Origin: Planctomycetota bacterium
GTDB taxonomy: Bacteria > Planctomycetota > UBA1135 > GCA-002686595
DNA length: 64,000 nucleotides
Assembly (NCBI GenBank): GCA_020638855.1
Contig: JACKHT010000001.1
Coordinates: 496,001 to 560,000, forward strand
Direction of reading: 5' to 3'
Shown: one piece after another, positions 9,120 to 18,103 of the stretch
How the letters are laid out: every line of letters starts with the position of its first letter
Numbering within the stretch: position 1 is the first letter of the stretch
Program-made: the position numbers and the translations under genes
The notes under the pieces: generated by a model
Seen by the model: the letters and a program-made list of their open reading frames with translations, nothing else
Databases searched by the model: none
Told to the model about the DNA's origin: nothing

Positions 9120-9771
9120 GACTGCTTCCTTCCTTGCCTTTCTTGGAGCCCATCTTGGGCTCGGTTCCTTGCATCAAACGAACGATGTTGGGCTTGTGCC
9201 GCACCAAAATGAGCAGCATCAAAGCCACGAGCCCCACCACCAACGGCCAGCCCTCCCGCCCCCAACGGATCTGGGCAGCGATCGGAAACGCGATCCCCAT
9301 ACCCATCGAAGCCAGGCTCACGTAGCGCGCGGTCCCCGCCAGAAGGAGCCAAACGAGCCCGCCACAAACGAACACGACCGGATCGATCGCGACGATGGAG
9401 CCGCTGGCCGTCGCCACGCCCTTGCCCCCTCGGAACCCCAGGTAGACCGGAAAGCAATGCCCGATCACAGCCAGGGTTCCGCACAGGACCTGTTCGACCA
9501 GGCCCGCGTCCTGGCCCGCCAAGCGCCACAGGAAGTACGAAGCGACGAAGCCTTTGGCCCAATCCAACAGGAAAGCGACCAGCCCCAAGGGCTTGCCCAA
9601 CACGCGCATGGCATTGGTGGCGCCGATGTTGCCGCTGCCCACCGTCCGCAGATCGATCCCCTTGATGGCCTTTACCATTACCAGCCCGAAGGGGATCGCC
9701 CCCAGCAGGTAAGACCCGGCCAAGGCCAAGAACAGGCCCGGGGAAGCGGTAAGAGCGAACGGAAGCGGCAT
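9112..9771 (-). CDS. plsY: Acyl-phosphate:glycerol-3-phosphate acyltransferase
   Basis: Membrane acyltransferase of 219 residues that acylates glycerol 3-phosphate to lysophosphatidate. The three PlsY motifs are visible: GSGNIGATNAMRVLG (about residue 42), FRGGKGVATA (about residue 104) and the C-terminal RHKPNIVRLMQGTE. About five hydrophobic segments are present. The start at ATG 9771 is chosen because the upstream extension is low-complexity repeat sequence and runs into tRNA-Gly. A charged tail (PKMGSKKGKEGSSRG) extends beyond the usual end and overlaps gpsA. It supplies the step after GpsA. Confidence 0.95.
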   Translation of the reverse strand: MPLPFALTASPGLFLALAGSYLLGAIPFGLVMVKAIKGIDLRTVGSGNIGATNAMRVLGKPLGLVAFLLDWAKGFVASYFLWRLAGQDAGLVEQVLCGTLAVIGHCFPVYLGFRGGKGVATASGSIVAIDPVVFVCGGLVWLLLAGTARYVSLASMGMGIAFPIAAQIRWGREGWPLVVGLVALMLLILVRHKPNIVRLMQGTEPKMGSKKGKEGSSRG

Positions 9772-9909
9772 GGCGCACCATGATGGCGCGGCTGGGTCCC
9801 GATGGCGAACGGAAAAGGCCTGGGCGGGGCCGGCCTGCCCTGTCGCAGGGCCACGCAGGGCAAGGGCGCAATGGTCGGAGCGCCACCAACGAAGACCCTC
9901 CCGCCGGGC

Positions 9910-9935
9910 AAAAAAAATCCCAGGCAAGCCTGGGA
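9910..9935 (-). terminator. Rho-independent terminator after tRNA-Gly
   Basis: On the minus strand TCCCAGGC, a 2-nt turn and GCCTGGGA form an 8-bp stem followed by a run of T (9910-9917). It lies between tRNA-Gly and plsY, so it would end the tRNA transcript before plsY. Confidence 0.75.
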
Positions 9936-9973
9936 AGGGGGTCCGACCCCGGGAAGGCGCAAGGCCTTCCAAC

Positions 9974-10050
9974 GGGCCTGAAATCCGCTGGGCCTGAAAT
10001 CCGCTGGGCCCGAAAGCCACTGGCCCCGAAAACGACTGGCCCCGATATCC
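9974..10050. repeat. Tandem 16-bp repeat, about five copies
   Basis: Units begin at 9974, 9990, 10006, 10022 and 10038. The first two (GGGCCTGAAATCCGCT) are identical; the later ones drift at several positions, giving a gradient from perfect to degenerate. The array lies between tRNA-Gly and the terminator in the 296-bp gap upstream of plsY. No coding function is seen. Confidence 0.85.
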
Positions 10051-10067
10051 GGGGCGGGATGAGCGAG

Positions 10068-10142
10068 TGGAGCGGCTGAAGGGACTTGAACCCTCGACAT
10101 CAACCTTGGCAAGGTTGCGCTCTACCACTGAGCTACAGCCGC
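10068..10142 (-). tRNA. tRNA-Gly (anticodon GCC)
   Basis: On the minus strand the acceptor arms GCGGCTG and CAGCCGC pair, with discriminator T and encoded CCA at 10068-10070. The D arm AGCTCAGTGGTAGAGC and T arm GGGTTCAAGTCCC are canonical. The anticodon loop TTGCCAA in stem CAACC/GGTTG gives GCC, reading GGC and GGT. Confidence 0.96.
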
Positions 10143-10214
10143 TCGCTTAGGCTGCAAAGGATAGCTCAGGAAGCGTCCAAGGCAACCCCCAAGCCCTCGA
10201 ATTTCCGTCCCCCA

Positions 10215-11012
10215 TCAAGCCGTTCCGGGGGCGCGACCCTGGGCTCGAATGCGTTCGCCCACCCAGCGCCCCGCCCGGTCGGCCGCCTGCACCAAGTCGA
10301 GGCCGAGTCCCAGATTGGCGGCCAAGGCACTGGCGAACCGGCATCCGGTCCCGCGCTGGGTCGCATCCCCCGCTGCGTTGCGCTCGCGCCGACGGGACAA
10401 GGTCGTCGGCTCGCCTCCCCGTACCCAGACGAGGTCCTGCAGCGTTTCTCCCGCGCCGTGGCCATCCTTGAGAACCACACCCGCCAAACCCCGCTCCAAA
10501 AGCGCCTCCGCCGCTTCCAAGCGCAGCGCGGCCGACCACTCCAAATCCAGGGGCTCCCACCCTAAGAGCGCGGCCGCTTCGGGCAAGTTGGGGGTCCAGA
10601 TCCAGGGTCGTACCATCGCCGCGCGCAAGGCGGCCTGCGCCGGACCGTCGAGGAACGCGAAGCCGCTCGAGGAAACCATCACCGGGTCGAGCACGATGGG
10701 CAAGTCCGGCACATCGAAGCGCATTTGGTCTGCGACGGCCAAGGCACTGGCGATCGCTTCCGCGCTGGGCAATAGCCCGAACTTGAGGGCGCAGGGGTTT
10801 TCGACGGCCGCGCTGGCGAGGGCCTCATACAGCCAACGCCAAGGCTCGCGTTCGCCGACGGCACGCACTCCGGAATCGTCCTGATCCGTATCCGCGGTCA
10901 CGATCGCGACCAAGTCGAGCCCAAAGGTCTCCACCGCTTCTCGATCGGCGCCCAGGCCCGCGCCACCGGACGGGTCCACCCCGCCCACGGCCAAAACCCA
11001 AGGCTTGGTCAC
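10215..11012 (-). CDS. thiD: Hydroxymethylpyrimidine/phosphomethylpyrimidine kinase-like
   Basis: Ribokinase-fold kinase of 265 residues, expected to phosphorylate HMP and HMP-P for thiamine synthesis. The N-terminal signature AVGGVDPSGGAGLGADREA and the C-terminal anion-hole motif RGTGCRFASALAANLG are present, with FGLLPSAEAIASALA and LPIVLDPVMVSSSG between. The start is a GTG at 11012 that overlaps the stop of the DHH gene; the much longer open frame upstream is only the shadow of that gene. No other thiamine gene is nearby, and related kinases (pyridoxal-type) are possible, but the GTGC motif fits ThiD. Confidence 0.85.
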   Translation of the reverse strand: MTKPWVLAVGGVDPSGGAGLGADREAVETFGLDLVAIVTADTDQDDSGVRAVGEREPWRWLYEALASAAVENPCALKFGLLPSAEAIASALAVADQMRFDVPDLPIVLDPVMVSSSGFAFLDGPAQAALRAAMVRPWIWTPNLPEAAALLGWEPLDLEWSAALRLEAAEALLERGLAGVVLKDGHGAGETLQDLVWVRGGEPTTLSRRRERNAAGDATQRGTGCRFASALAANLGLGLDLVQAADRAGRWVGERIRAQGRAPGTA

Positions 11013-12160
11013 TCGGTCAACAACCGGCCTTCCTGCGGGATGCCGTCCTCGGACTCGGCTCCGATGACCTGCAAGGCACCAGCGCGCAACTCGCGTTCGA
11101 TGCTGCGGATCGTGCTCTCTTTGCTGTCTTGCAGCACGATGCGCCCACCGGCGATGTGGCCGTGGCCCCCGAAAGAACCCGAGCCATCGAGCACGCGACG
11201 CATCAGCGGGTACGCCTTGCCGAACGCAAAATCGGTGCGCAACGAAAGGATGTAGTCCTCGCCGTAAGCGCCACCCGCCAGGACCCAGGAGCAGCCCCGC
11301 ATGCGCAGAAAGAAGTCCGCCATCTCGGCCACGGTTTCGGGGTTGTCGACCTTGCCCATCAGGCACAGGATCAACGGCCCGTGCTGGCGAGCCAGCGAAA
11401 GTCCGCGCGCCAGCTCCACGTAGTAGTGACGCGGCAGCGGCGGATGGTTGATCTGGGCGATGATGCCGCGATCGGCCTTTTGGAAGGTCTGGTAGTAGGC
11501 CTCCTCGTCGAGCGGCCCCGAATTGCGCGAAAGATCCGCCGTGTCGTAGCGCACGCCGCAGAACAGCGCGCCCGCCGTTTTGGGATCGAGCTCGACCTTG
11601 GCCTCGCGCAGGTACTCGTACACGATCGAGCAAGTGGCGCCTTGGTTCAGGCGCACATCGCTGTGCGGCACCACCCGGGCTTCGCCCTCTTCGGTTTGCG
11701 GCGGCACGTGGTGGTCGAACACGGCTAGCAATTCGCCCTCTTCGGGCACCACCGTGTGGCCGAATTCGGGCTGCGAATCGGCCAACAGGATGCCGGCGAA
11801 GTCCTTGGGATCGACGCTTTCGTAGTCCACCAAATCGAGCTCCAGGTGACGCACCATGGCCAAGTTTTCGGCGCGGTGGATCTGGCCCAGAGTGGCCACG
11901 GTGACTTCGAAGCCGAATCCCTCGGTCAGCAATCGGCGCAAACCCTCGCAAGCTCCCAAGGCATCCGGATCGGGACCGCGGTGGGTGAGTACGAGGAAGC
12001 GACCGCGCACTTCCGGCCGGCAGCGGTCGTTGGCGTCGTCAAGGACAGTGCGAAGGTGCTGGTAGGCAGGCATGCCACCGTAGGGCAGGGTCGCAGTGGG
12101 CTGGCCCAAAGCAGAGGTCACCCTGCGCAGGGTCGCCGGTCGGCGGGTGGAAGGTTCCAT
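11009..12160 (-). CDS. DHH-family phosphoesterase (NrnA/RecJ-like)
   Basis: Cytosolic Mn-dependent phosphoesterase of about 383 residues. Motifs run in the expected order: LTHRGPDPDALGA (DHH motif I), ILLADSQPEFG (II), VFDHHVPP (III, the name-giving DHH), GVRYDTADLSRN (IV), and the DHHA1 domain with FGGHGHIAGGRIVLQD near the C-terminus. Such proteins hydrolyse nanoRNA or cyclic dinucleotides; which applies here cannot be told. The start is uncertain: ATG 12160, TTG 12190 and ATG 12073 are all possible. thiD overlaps its end. Confidence 0.85.
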   Translation of the reverse strand: MEPSTRRPATLRRVTSALGQPTATLPYGGMPAYQHLRTVLDDANDRCRPEVRGRFLVLTHRGPDPDALGACEGLRRLLTEGFGFEVTVATLGQIHRAENLAMVRHLELDLVDYESVDPKDFAGILLADSQPEFGHTVVPEEGELLAVFDHHVPPQTEEGEARVVPHSDVRLNQGATCSIVYEYLREAKVELDPKTAGALFCGVRYDTADLSRNSGPLDEEAYYQTFQKADRGIIAQINHPPLPRHYYVELARGLSLARQHGPLILCLMGKVDNPETVAEMADFFLRMRGCSWVLAGGAYGEDYILSLRTDFAFGKAYPLMRRVLDGSGSFGGHGHIAGGRIVLQDSKESTIRSIERELRAGALQVIGAESEDGIPQEGRLLTE

Positions 12161-12577
12161 ACGGATTCGGGTAGGCCCCTTATCGGTCAAGGACGCGCAG
12201 GCTGGGGGATCTTCTTGGAAGCGATCCCGATCTGGGTCCTGTGGGGCGGGAGAAGGTACGCCCTACACGGCCTTTGCACAGCCCTGATCGCGGACCAAAG
12301 CCAAGAAACGGCCATAAGCGACTGGAGCACAAAGGATTAGACCCTCCTCCATTCCATGCTCCGGAGCGCGACGGTTTCGGCCCAGTCTTGGGCCCCATGG
12401 CGTGTTTCAGCGCCTCCTACGTCTGGATGGTACGCGTATCGGCGCCCCAGGAAGGAACGCCCAACTAGGACCCCACTCCGACCCCAGCGCCCCGACCCCA
12501 GCGCCCCAACCCTAGCGCCCAACCCTAGCGCCCAACCCATTTGGCTTCGCCGGAGCCCAAGCTCGGAGGGCTTGGAG
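12161..12577. other. Intergenic region with a 13-14-bp tandem repeat
   Basis: No convincing gene. At 12481-12538 four units (ACCCCAGCGCCCCG, then ACCCTAGCGCCCA types, starting 12481, 12495, 12509, 12522) plus a partial fifth form a short tandem array directly downstream of the TIM-barrel isomerase gene. The rest (12191-12480) shows no recognisable element. Confidence 0.6.
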
Positions 12578-13504
12578 CTAGAACCCGATTCCCATCAGAA
12601 ACTGCACCGCGGAAAGCACCTCTTCGCGCCCGTGCTTGGAGTGGGTCTCGATGACTTTCGGAATCGTCTTGGGCACGTATTCCACCAGCATGCGGAAGTC
12701 GATGCGCCCAGCCCCCGGCGGCAAGTCGTGTTCGTCGTCGGTTGCGTCCTGCAGGTGAACTCCGAGCATGTGCTTGGAATAGGCATCCAGCCAAGCCCCT
12801 TGCCCGGGCAAGCCAGCGCGCTCGCGTTGGAACACGCGCCCGGTGTCGTGCCAATAGCCAACCCCTTTGCCCGCGAGGTCGTCCAACACCCACTGCATCG
12901 CTTCGAAGTTGAGCAGGTCGTTGAACTGCAACCCCGGCTCGATCGCAATGCGGGTCTCGGGATACTCCTTGCGCAACAGGTGCAGCGAGCGGCAAAAGTG
13001 CTCGATCTGCTTTTGTCCACGCTTTTGGACCTTGTGCACGAATTCTTGGATCTTCTCGCGCACGAGGATGGCTTCGTCGGCGGTGGCCTCCTCCAGCTCG
13101 ACGGACAAGAGGCGACACTCCGCATCGAGCTTGGCGTTGCCCACGTGGCATCCGCGCACCACGACGGTCGGAGCACCCAACAACTGCGCCACGCGGATGT
13201 GGCGGCGCGTGCTGTTGAGCGCCATCTCGCGCTCGTTCGGATCCGCGCTGCCCAACAGGCTGCCCGAATAGGCTTCGGACTTGGGCTTGAGCGAACCCAC
13301 CACCACCGAATCCACGCTCATGCCGGTTTCGCGGCGACAGTCATCCCAGCCGGAAAGGTCCGAAGGGTTGTCGTTGAGCCCCAGCTCCAGACGGCGGAAC
13401 CCCATGGCCACTGCGGACAGGGCCTGATCATCGATCGCCCTCAATCGAGGCCCATAGCAGGCCGTCGAGAGGGTGTATTCGTTGGGGATTCCGGGTTTCG
13501 TCAA
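12578..13504 (-). CDS. Sugar phosphate isomerase/epimerase-like TIM-barrel protein
   Basis: A 308-residue protein of the xylose isomerase-like TIM-barrel superfamily (AP endonuclease 2 family). Features are the N-terminal strand YTLSTACYG, RRLELGLND, VVVRGCHVGNAK, TRIAIEPGLQFNDL, GVGYWHDTG and LGVHLQDATDDEHDLPPGAGRIDF; these carry the Glu, Asp and His residues that bind divalent metal in this fold. The substrate is not predictable. The start appears to be TTG at 13504, since no ATG or GTG lies nearby and the barrel begins at about residue 10. It is flanked by noncoding DNA and appears monocistronic. Confidence 0.75.
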   Translation of the reverse strand: MTKPGIPNEYTLSTACYGPRLRAIDDQALSAVAMGFRRLELGLNDNPSDLSGWDDCRRETGMSVDSVVVGSLKPKSEAYSGSLLGSADPNEREMALNSTRRHIRVAQLLGAPTVVVRGCHVGNAKLDAECRLLSVELEEATADEAILVREKIQEFVHKVQKRGQKQIEHFCRSLHLLRKEYPETRIAIEPGLQFNDLLNFEAMQWVLDDLAGKGVGYWHDTGRVFQRERAGLPGQGAWLDAYSKHMLGVHLQDATDDEHDLPPGAGRIDFRMLVEYVPKTIPKVIETHSKHGREEVLSAVQFLMGIGF

Positions 13505-13788
13505 GGCACTCAGGGGGCTCGGGGCCCCCCAGGGATGGGGGCAGTTAGGGGTGGTGTGCGCCGGGCAAGCGTCCCCATGGCCCTTAGGGACTAGGAGAAT
13601 CGCCGATGGTCGGGGTCGCTGTCAATTGCAGTCCACCTAGAACCGCCGAATTCAGGCGCGCAACCAGCCGGACGAAGCCTGGACGCTTCCAAGCGGGGGC
13701 GAACGGGGCAAGCCTCCCCCACCCCGGGCAGGCATGGGGGCTTCCCTAGGACGCTTGGCTTGGCGGCTGCTTGCTGCCCCGAGCGCCG

Positions 13789-15219
13789 CTAGACGCGCAC
13801 GTCGCCTTGAACGCCCAGGCGATCGCGGTAGCGGTCGAGCACGGGATCCACTTCCTCGGACAGGAACTCCAGGACCTGGGCCGGTGCCCGCCCCACGTAG
13901 CGTGCGCCATCGAGCAGGTCGTCGAGCCTTCCCGCGACCTGGGCAAACGCCGGGTCCCCTGCCAGCCGCTCGCGCAGGTCCGACTCGCCGCCTTCCTTGA
14001 TCTTGGCGGCAGCCGCATGGCTGTGTTGGCGGATGCGTTCGTGCAAGTCCTGGCGGTCGCCGCCGGCTTGCACCGCTTCCATCATCAACTGTTCGGTGGC
14101 GAGGAACGGCAACTCGGCGTTCAGGTTGCGCTGGATCACGGCGGGATACACGACGAGGCCTTTGGACACATCCAGGTAGAGGTTCAAAACCGCGTCGGTC
14201 GCCAGGAAGATCTCGGCCAAAGCCAAACGGCGGTTGGCAGAGTCGTCCAGCGTACGTTCGAGCCACTGGTTGGCGGCCGTGTGCGCGGTGTTGCCCAAGG
14301 TCTCGATCACGAAGCGCGCGAGTGCGCAAATGCGCTCGCTACGCATCGGGTTGCGCTTCCATGGCATGGCGGAGGATCCAATCTGCTGGCTTCCAAAGGG
14401 CTCCTCGAGCTCGCGTCGGTGCGCCAAGAGCCGCAAGTCGGTAGCGAATTTGTGCGCCGATTGGGCGATGCTCGAAAGCACTTGGCAAACGCGGAAGTCC
14501 AGTTGGCGGGGGTAGGTTTGGCCCGTGACTCCAAACGAACGTTCGAACCCCATTTTGGCCGTGACCCGCCGGTCGAGCTCGCGGACCTTCTCCGAATCGC
14601 CCCCGAACAGCTCCAAGAACGAGGCCTGGGTGCCGGTGGTGCCCTTGACCCCCCGGAAGCGGATCATGGATTGGGCGTGTTCCAAGTCTTCCAAGTCGTG
14701 GACCAAGTCCTGCAGCCACAGGCAGGCTCGCTTGCCTACCGTGGTTGCCTGGGCTGGTTGGTAGTGGGTGTAGCCTAGAGTCGGCAACTCGCGCCAGCGC
14801 CGCGCGAACTCGGCCATCTGGGCGACGATCGTCAACACTTGGGATTGGATCAGTTGCAAACCATCGCGCAGGAGCACCAGATCGGTGTTGTCCCCCACGA
14901 AGCACGAGGTGGCGCCCAAGTGCAGGATGGGCCGCGCCTTGGGACACACGTCGCCCCAAGCATGGATGTGCGCCATGACGTCGTGGCGCAGTTCCTTTTC
15001 ATAGCGCGCCGCCAAGGCGAGGTCCAGGTGGTCTTCGTGGGCCTTGAGCTCGTCGATTTGCTCCTGGCTGATCGCCAACCCGAGTTCGCGTTCCGACTCC
15101 GCCAACGCGATCCAAAGTCGGTGCCAAGTGCGGAACTTCTTTTGGTCGGAGAAATTCTCCCGCATGGCGACGCTGGCGTAGCGCGAGCCAAGGGGGCTTT
15201 GGTAGTTGGAGGAATCCAT
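13789..15219 (-). CDS. purB: Adenylosuccinate lyase, eukaryote-like subtype
   Basis: Purine biosynthesis lyase of 476 residues that cleaves SAICAR and adenylosuccinate to release fumarate. The fumarase/aspartase signature is GSSAMPWKRNPMRSERICAL, close to that of animal ADSL and the Bacteroidetes/Planctomycetes group rather than E. coli PurB. THYQPAQATTVGKR supplies a catalytic-type His region, and ILHLGATSCFVGDNTD another conserved loop. The start at ATG 15219 is chosen because upstream frame sequence is a Pro-Lys-Ser low-complexity read-through of a DNA repeat. No other purine gene adjoins. Confidence 0.95.
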   Translation of the reverse strand: MDSSNYQSPLGSRYASVAMRENFSDQKKFRTWHRLWIALAESERELGLAISQEQIDELKAHEDHLDLALAARYEKELRHDVMAHIHAWGDVCPKARPILHLGATSCFVGDNTDLVLLRDGLQLIQSQVLTIVAQMAEFARRWRELPTLGYTHYQPAQATTVGKRACLWLQDLVHDLEDLEHAQSMIRFRGVKGTTGTQASFLELFGGDSEKVRELDRRVTAKMGFERSFGVTGQTYPRQLDFRVCQVLSSIAQSAHKFATDLRLLAHRRELEEPFGSQQIGSSAMPWKRNPMRSERICALARFVIETLGNTAHTAANQWLERTLDDSANRRLALAEIFLATDAVLNLYLDVSKGLVVYPAVIQRNLNAELPFLATEQLMMEAVQAGGDRQDLHERIRQHSHAAAAKIKEGGESDLRERLAGDPAFAQVAGRLDDLLDGARYVGRAPAQVLEFLSEEVDPVLDRYRDRLGVQGDVRV

Positions 15220-15227
15220 TCGAAGTG

Positions 15228-15400
15228 ATTTCGGTCTCAGCAGGTTCGGTACCAGCGGCTTCGGGCTAGGCGGCTTCGGACTAGGCGGCTTCGGTCTGGG
15301 GTTTCGGTCTGGGCAGGCTCGAATTGGGCGGCTTGCGACTTTTGGGCTTTGATCTTTGGGCTTTGGGCTCGATGGGCTCGATGGTCTCGGGTCTCGGTCC
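15228..15400. repeat. Degenerate 15-bp tandem repeat upstream of purB
   Basis: Three clear units GGCTTCGGGCTAGGC-like at 15257, 15272 and 15287, with decaying versions on both sides over about 170 bp. It fills most of the 280-bp gap between divergent purB and the DUF1028 gene, where promoters of both are expected. Confidence 0.7.
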
Positions 15401-15499
15401 GGGACCGCCTTGCCTTTTCTACCAAAACACGCTCGCCCATTCCCGGGCTGCGGGGCGGATTCCGATCCGCCCGGAGGGGCTCCCCCGTATACTGCGCCC

Positions 15500-17023
15500 A
15501 TGAGCATTCGACGCCTGTTGCTGACTCTCGGTTTGCTCGGGGCCCTCGCCCCCCAGGCTCTTGCCACATGGTCCATCGTGGTGATGAACCGGCGTACGGG
15601 GGAAGTGGGCGTGACCTCGGCCACGTGCATTGCGGACCTGGATCTGCGGGTTTATCTGCCCGTCATCGTGCCCGGCAAAGGGGCGGCCGCAGCGCAGTCC
15701 TTCATCGACACGCAGGCGCGCAATCGCAAAGAGATCCGGATGATGATCGAGTCCGGATTTGCGCCCGACACGATCCTACAGTTCCTGGCGGCCACCGACA
15801 CCAGTCACCAAACGCGCCAGTACGGAATCGTGACGCGCTACGGGGATCCGATCACGTTCACAGGAACCGGGGCCGGCTTGGCACGTTTTGGTGTGGTGGG
15901 TTCGATCGGCGAATACGAGTACGCGATCCAGGGCAACGTACTGACGGGCGATGCGGTGATCTTGGCCGCCGAACAGGCCTTCCGCTCGATCCAGGGCGAC
16001 ATGGCCGAACGGATGATGGCTGGCATGGAAGCGGCTATGGCTTTGGGCGGCGACGGCCGCTGCTCCTGCAACGACCAAGCCCCCACCTCGTGCGGGGTCC
16101 CGCCCCCGAGTTTTACCCACTCGGCCTACACAGGATTCTTCCTGATCGGACGCCTGGGCGACGATCCGGGCGGCTGCGAAAGTGCGACGGGCTGCGCCAC
16201 CGGGGACTACTACGCCAACCTCAACTTCATCGGCAATGCCACGACGCTCGATCCGGTCGTCGAGCTGCGCAACCAGTTTGATGCGTGGCGCACCGGTTTG
16301 GCCGGGGTTCCGGATCAGGTGCGCAGTCAGGTGTTCCTCGATCGCAGCGCGGTGGTGGCGGGCGGAGTCGATCGCGCCACCCTGATGGTCGAGCTACGGG
16401 ACCTCGCCGATGTGCCCGTCACCTCGGGGGTGGCTACCCTGGAAGTCGAATCGGGAGGATTCCAAGAAGTCGCCAGCATCGGCAGCGTGATCCCGCTAGG
16501 GGGCGGTGTGTACCAGCTGGAACTCACGGCCAATACCCGCGCCGGTTCGGAAGACTTTGCGGTGACCGCCGTGCTGCACGGGGGCGAGCGCATCCGGTTG
16601 GCCCCCGACCAGACCTTGGTCAGCCGGCCGGCAGGGGAACTGACCCTCGACTCGGGAACCTACTCGAGCGGAGCGGGCACCCTCTTGGGCCTCAACCTGC
16701 GGCGCGGAGCATCCCAAGCAGGAGCCCCCTATCGCATTCTAGCGAGCACGAGCGGAACCCAACCGGGGAGCACCTACGCCGGGATCTCGGTGCCGCTCAA
16801 CGCCGACGGACTGTGGTCGTACACGCAGTCCCTGACGGGCGCTGCGCCCTTCTCCGGGAGCGTGGGCAACCTCAACGCCCAGGGAGCCGCCAACGCCTTG
16901 TTCGCCCTTCCGGCTGGACGCTTGAACGAGTGGGTAGGCACCACGCTGAGCTTTGCCGCCGTGGTCCAACTCCCAACGGGCTTCGAAGCCACCGAACCGG
17001 TTTCGATCTTGATCGAGTTCTAG
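15500..17023 (+). CDS. Secreted DUF1028 (Ntn-hydrolase-like) protein with C-terminal extension
   Basis: A 507-residue exported protein. A signal peptide (MSIRRLLLTLGLLGALAPQALA) is followed at once by TWSIVVMNRRTGEVGV, the standard DUF1028 N-terminus; cleavage after ALA would expose a Thr, as expected for an N-terminal nucleophile. Further DUF1028 features are YAIQGNVLTGDAVILAAEQAF and GDGRCSCN. Residues about 270-375 form a linker and Ig-like stretch, and the last 130 residues (from RPAGELTLDSGTY) look like a secreted beta-rich repeat domain. The substrate of DUF1028 is not established. It overlaps the convergent VanZ-like gene by 4 nt. Confidence 0.85.
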   Translation: MSIRRLLLTLGLLGALAPQALATWSIVVMNRRTGEVGVTSATCIADLDLRVYLPVIVPGKGAAAAQSFIDTQARNRKEIRMMIESGFAPDTILQFLAATDTSHQTRQYGIVTRYGDPITFTGTGAGLARFGVVGSIGEYEYAIQGNVLTGDAVILAAEQAFRSIQGDMAERMMAGMEAAMALGGDGRCSCNDQAPTSCGVPPPSFTHSAYTGFFLIGRLGDDPGGCESATGCATGDYYANLNFIGNATTLDPVVELRNQFDAWRTGLAGVPDQVRSQVFLDRSAVVAGGVDRATLMVELRDLADVPVTSGVATLEVESGGFQEVASIGSVIPLGGGVYQLELTANTRAGSEDFAVTAVLHGGERIRLAPDQTLVSRPAGELTLDSGTYSSGAGTLLGLNLRRGASQAGAPYRILASTSGTQPGSTYAGISVPLNADGLWSYTQSLTGAAPFSGSVGNLNAQGAANALFALPAGRLNEWVGTTLSFAAVVQLPTGFEATEPVSILIEF

Positions 17024-17589
17024 GAAACTCCCCCGCCAAAAGGCCAGGGCCCTTCGCCCACCCAGGTATCCCAGGCCGTCGAGATGCCCGCAGCGACCAG
17101 GCACGCGAGGGTCACGAACCATAGCGCGCGGAGCAACGAAGGTCGGGTTGCGGGAGCCTGGCCCACCAAGCGAACGATCCACAGGCTGCCAAGGATTCCC
17201 ACCAGGTCGGTCACCGCATCGAGCAGCGAGGCGCTACGCCCCGGGACCCAACTTTGGTGCCACTCGTCGCTGAGCGCAAACGCCATGCACAGCAAGACCA
17301 CCATCCAACCAGCTTGGCCTTGCAGTTCGACCCACCCATCCTTCCTGGGCAGGCAAGGCAAGCAGAGGATTGCCAGGATGCCATACTCGAAGGCATGAAC
17401 GAGGTTGCCCAATAGCGGTACCACTCCGACCGCTGGCAGGCCCAAGTGCACCCGCTGCGAAGACAGCCAAGCGATCAAACAAGCCCAGGCCAAAGGAAAG
17501 ATCCAAGCGATCCCGCGCGGAATGCGCAACATCCAGCCACCCAAAGCCAAGAGGGTGCGAGCGATCGAATCGTCGGCACGGGCGGTCAT
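17020..17589 (-). CDS. VanZ-like family membrane protein
   Basis: A 189-residue protein with four to five hydrophobic segments and the VanZ-family signatures GNLVHAFEYGILAILC and SDEWHQSWVPGRSASLLDAVTDLVG. VanZ-like proteins in general are of unclear biochemical role; only VanZ itself is tied to teicoplanin resistance, so no resistance role is claimed. It lies 13 nt downstream of the RsbW-like gene in the same direction. Confidence 0.85.
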   Translation of the reverse strand: MTARADDSIARTLLALGGWMLRIPRGIAWIFPLAWACLIAWLSSQRVHLGLPAVGVVPLLGNLVHAFEYGILAILCLPCLPRKDGWVELQGQAGWMVVLLCMAFALSDEWHQSWVPGRSASLLDAVTDLVGILGSLWIVRLVGQAPATRPSLLRALWFVTLACLVAAGISTAWDTWVGEGPWPFGGGVS

Positions 17590-17602
17590 CGGTGCAAGGG
17601 GC

Positions 17603-18103
17603 TCAAGCGGGGTGCAAAGGATCGTTCACTTCGGCAATCAGGGCCACCCCAGTACCCGACCGGGCCCCCTCTGCGCGGAGCGAGTCCAACATCGAGCGCA
17701 GCAGGAAAAACCCGCGACCCCGTTCATCGTCCAAGTCGGGGACGTCATCGATCGGCGACATGAGCTCGCGCAAAACCGCCGGATCCCCGCCGCCTTCATC
17801 GTCGACTTGCAACCGCCAGCCCTGTCCGCGGCACTCGAGCCACAACTGCATGTGCGCGCCGCCTTCCCACTCGCTGGCATCCAGGGCTCCACGGCCCCCG
17901 CCGTGATCGACCGCATTGGTCAGCAGTTCCCCAGCGACGAATTCGAGGCGATCCAAGGCCTCGGTGGTCAACCCAGCCCGGCTGGCGCAGGATCGCACCC
18001 GGGCGCGAGCGATCAAGACTCCACCGTGATGCGCGGGCACCATCAGGTGCAGACGCCCATGGACCGACAGCGGGTCGGGATCATGCGGGGCGTCAGATTC
18101 CAC
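17603..18103 (-). CDS. RsbW/SpoIIAB-like anti-sigma factor or histidine-kinase-type ATPase domain
   Basis: A stand-alone 166-residue GHKL ATPase domain, typical of serine kinases that control sigma or anti-anti-sigma factors. The N box is FVAGELLTNAVDHGGG, the G1 box VDDEGGGDP, and the G2 box DERGRGFFLLRSMLD. No dimerisation-phosphoacceptor domain or membrane segment is present. The GTG at 18103 overlaps the end of nadC by 11 nt. No partner STAS protein or sigma factor is adjacent, so the target is unknown. Confidence 0.8.
   Translation of the reverse strand: MESDAPHDPDPLSVHGRLHLMVPAHHGGVLIARARVRSCASRAGLTTEALDRLEFVAGELLTNAVDHGGGRGALDASEWEGGAHMQLWLECRGQGWRLQVDDEGGGDPAVLRELMSPIDDVPDLDDERGRGFFLLRSMLDSLRAEGARSGTGVALIAEVNDPLHPA

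Noticed and set aside
10215..11951. A single 578-residue ThiD fusion protein
   Set aside because: The N-terminal 310 residues are Arg/Gly-rich shadow translation of the DHH gene; the GTG at 11012 overlapping its stop is the natural start.
17020..17589. Glycopeptide resistance gene
   Set aside because: VanZ-like proteins are widespread without vanHAX genes, and none of those is present.
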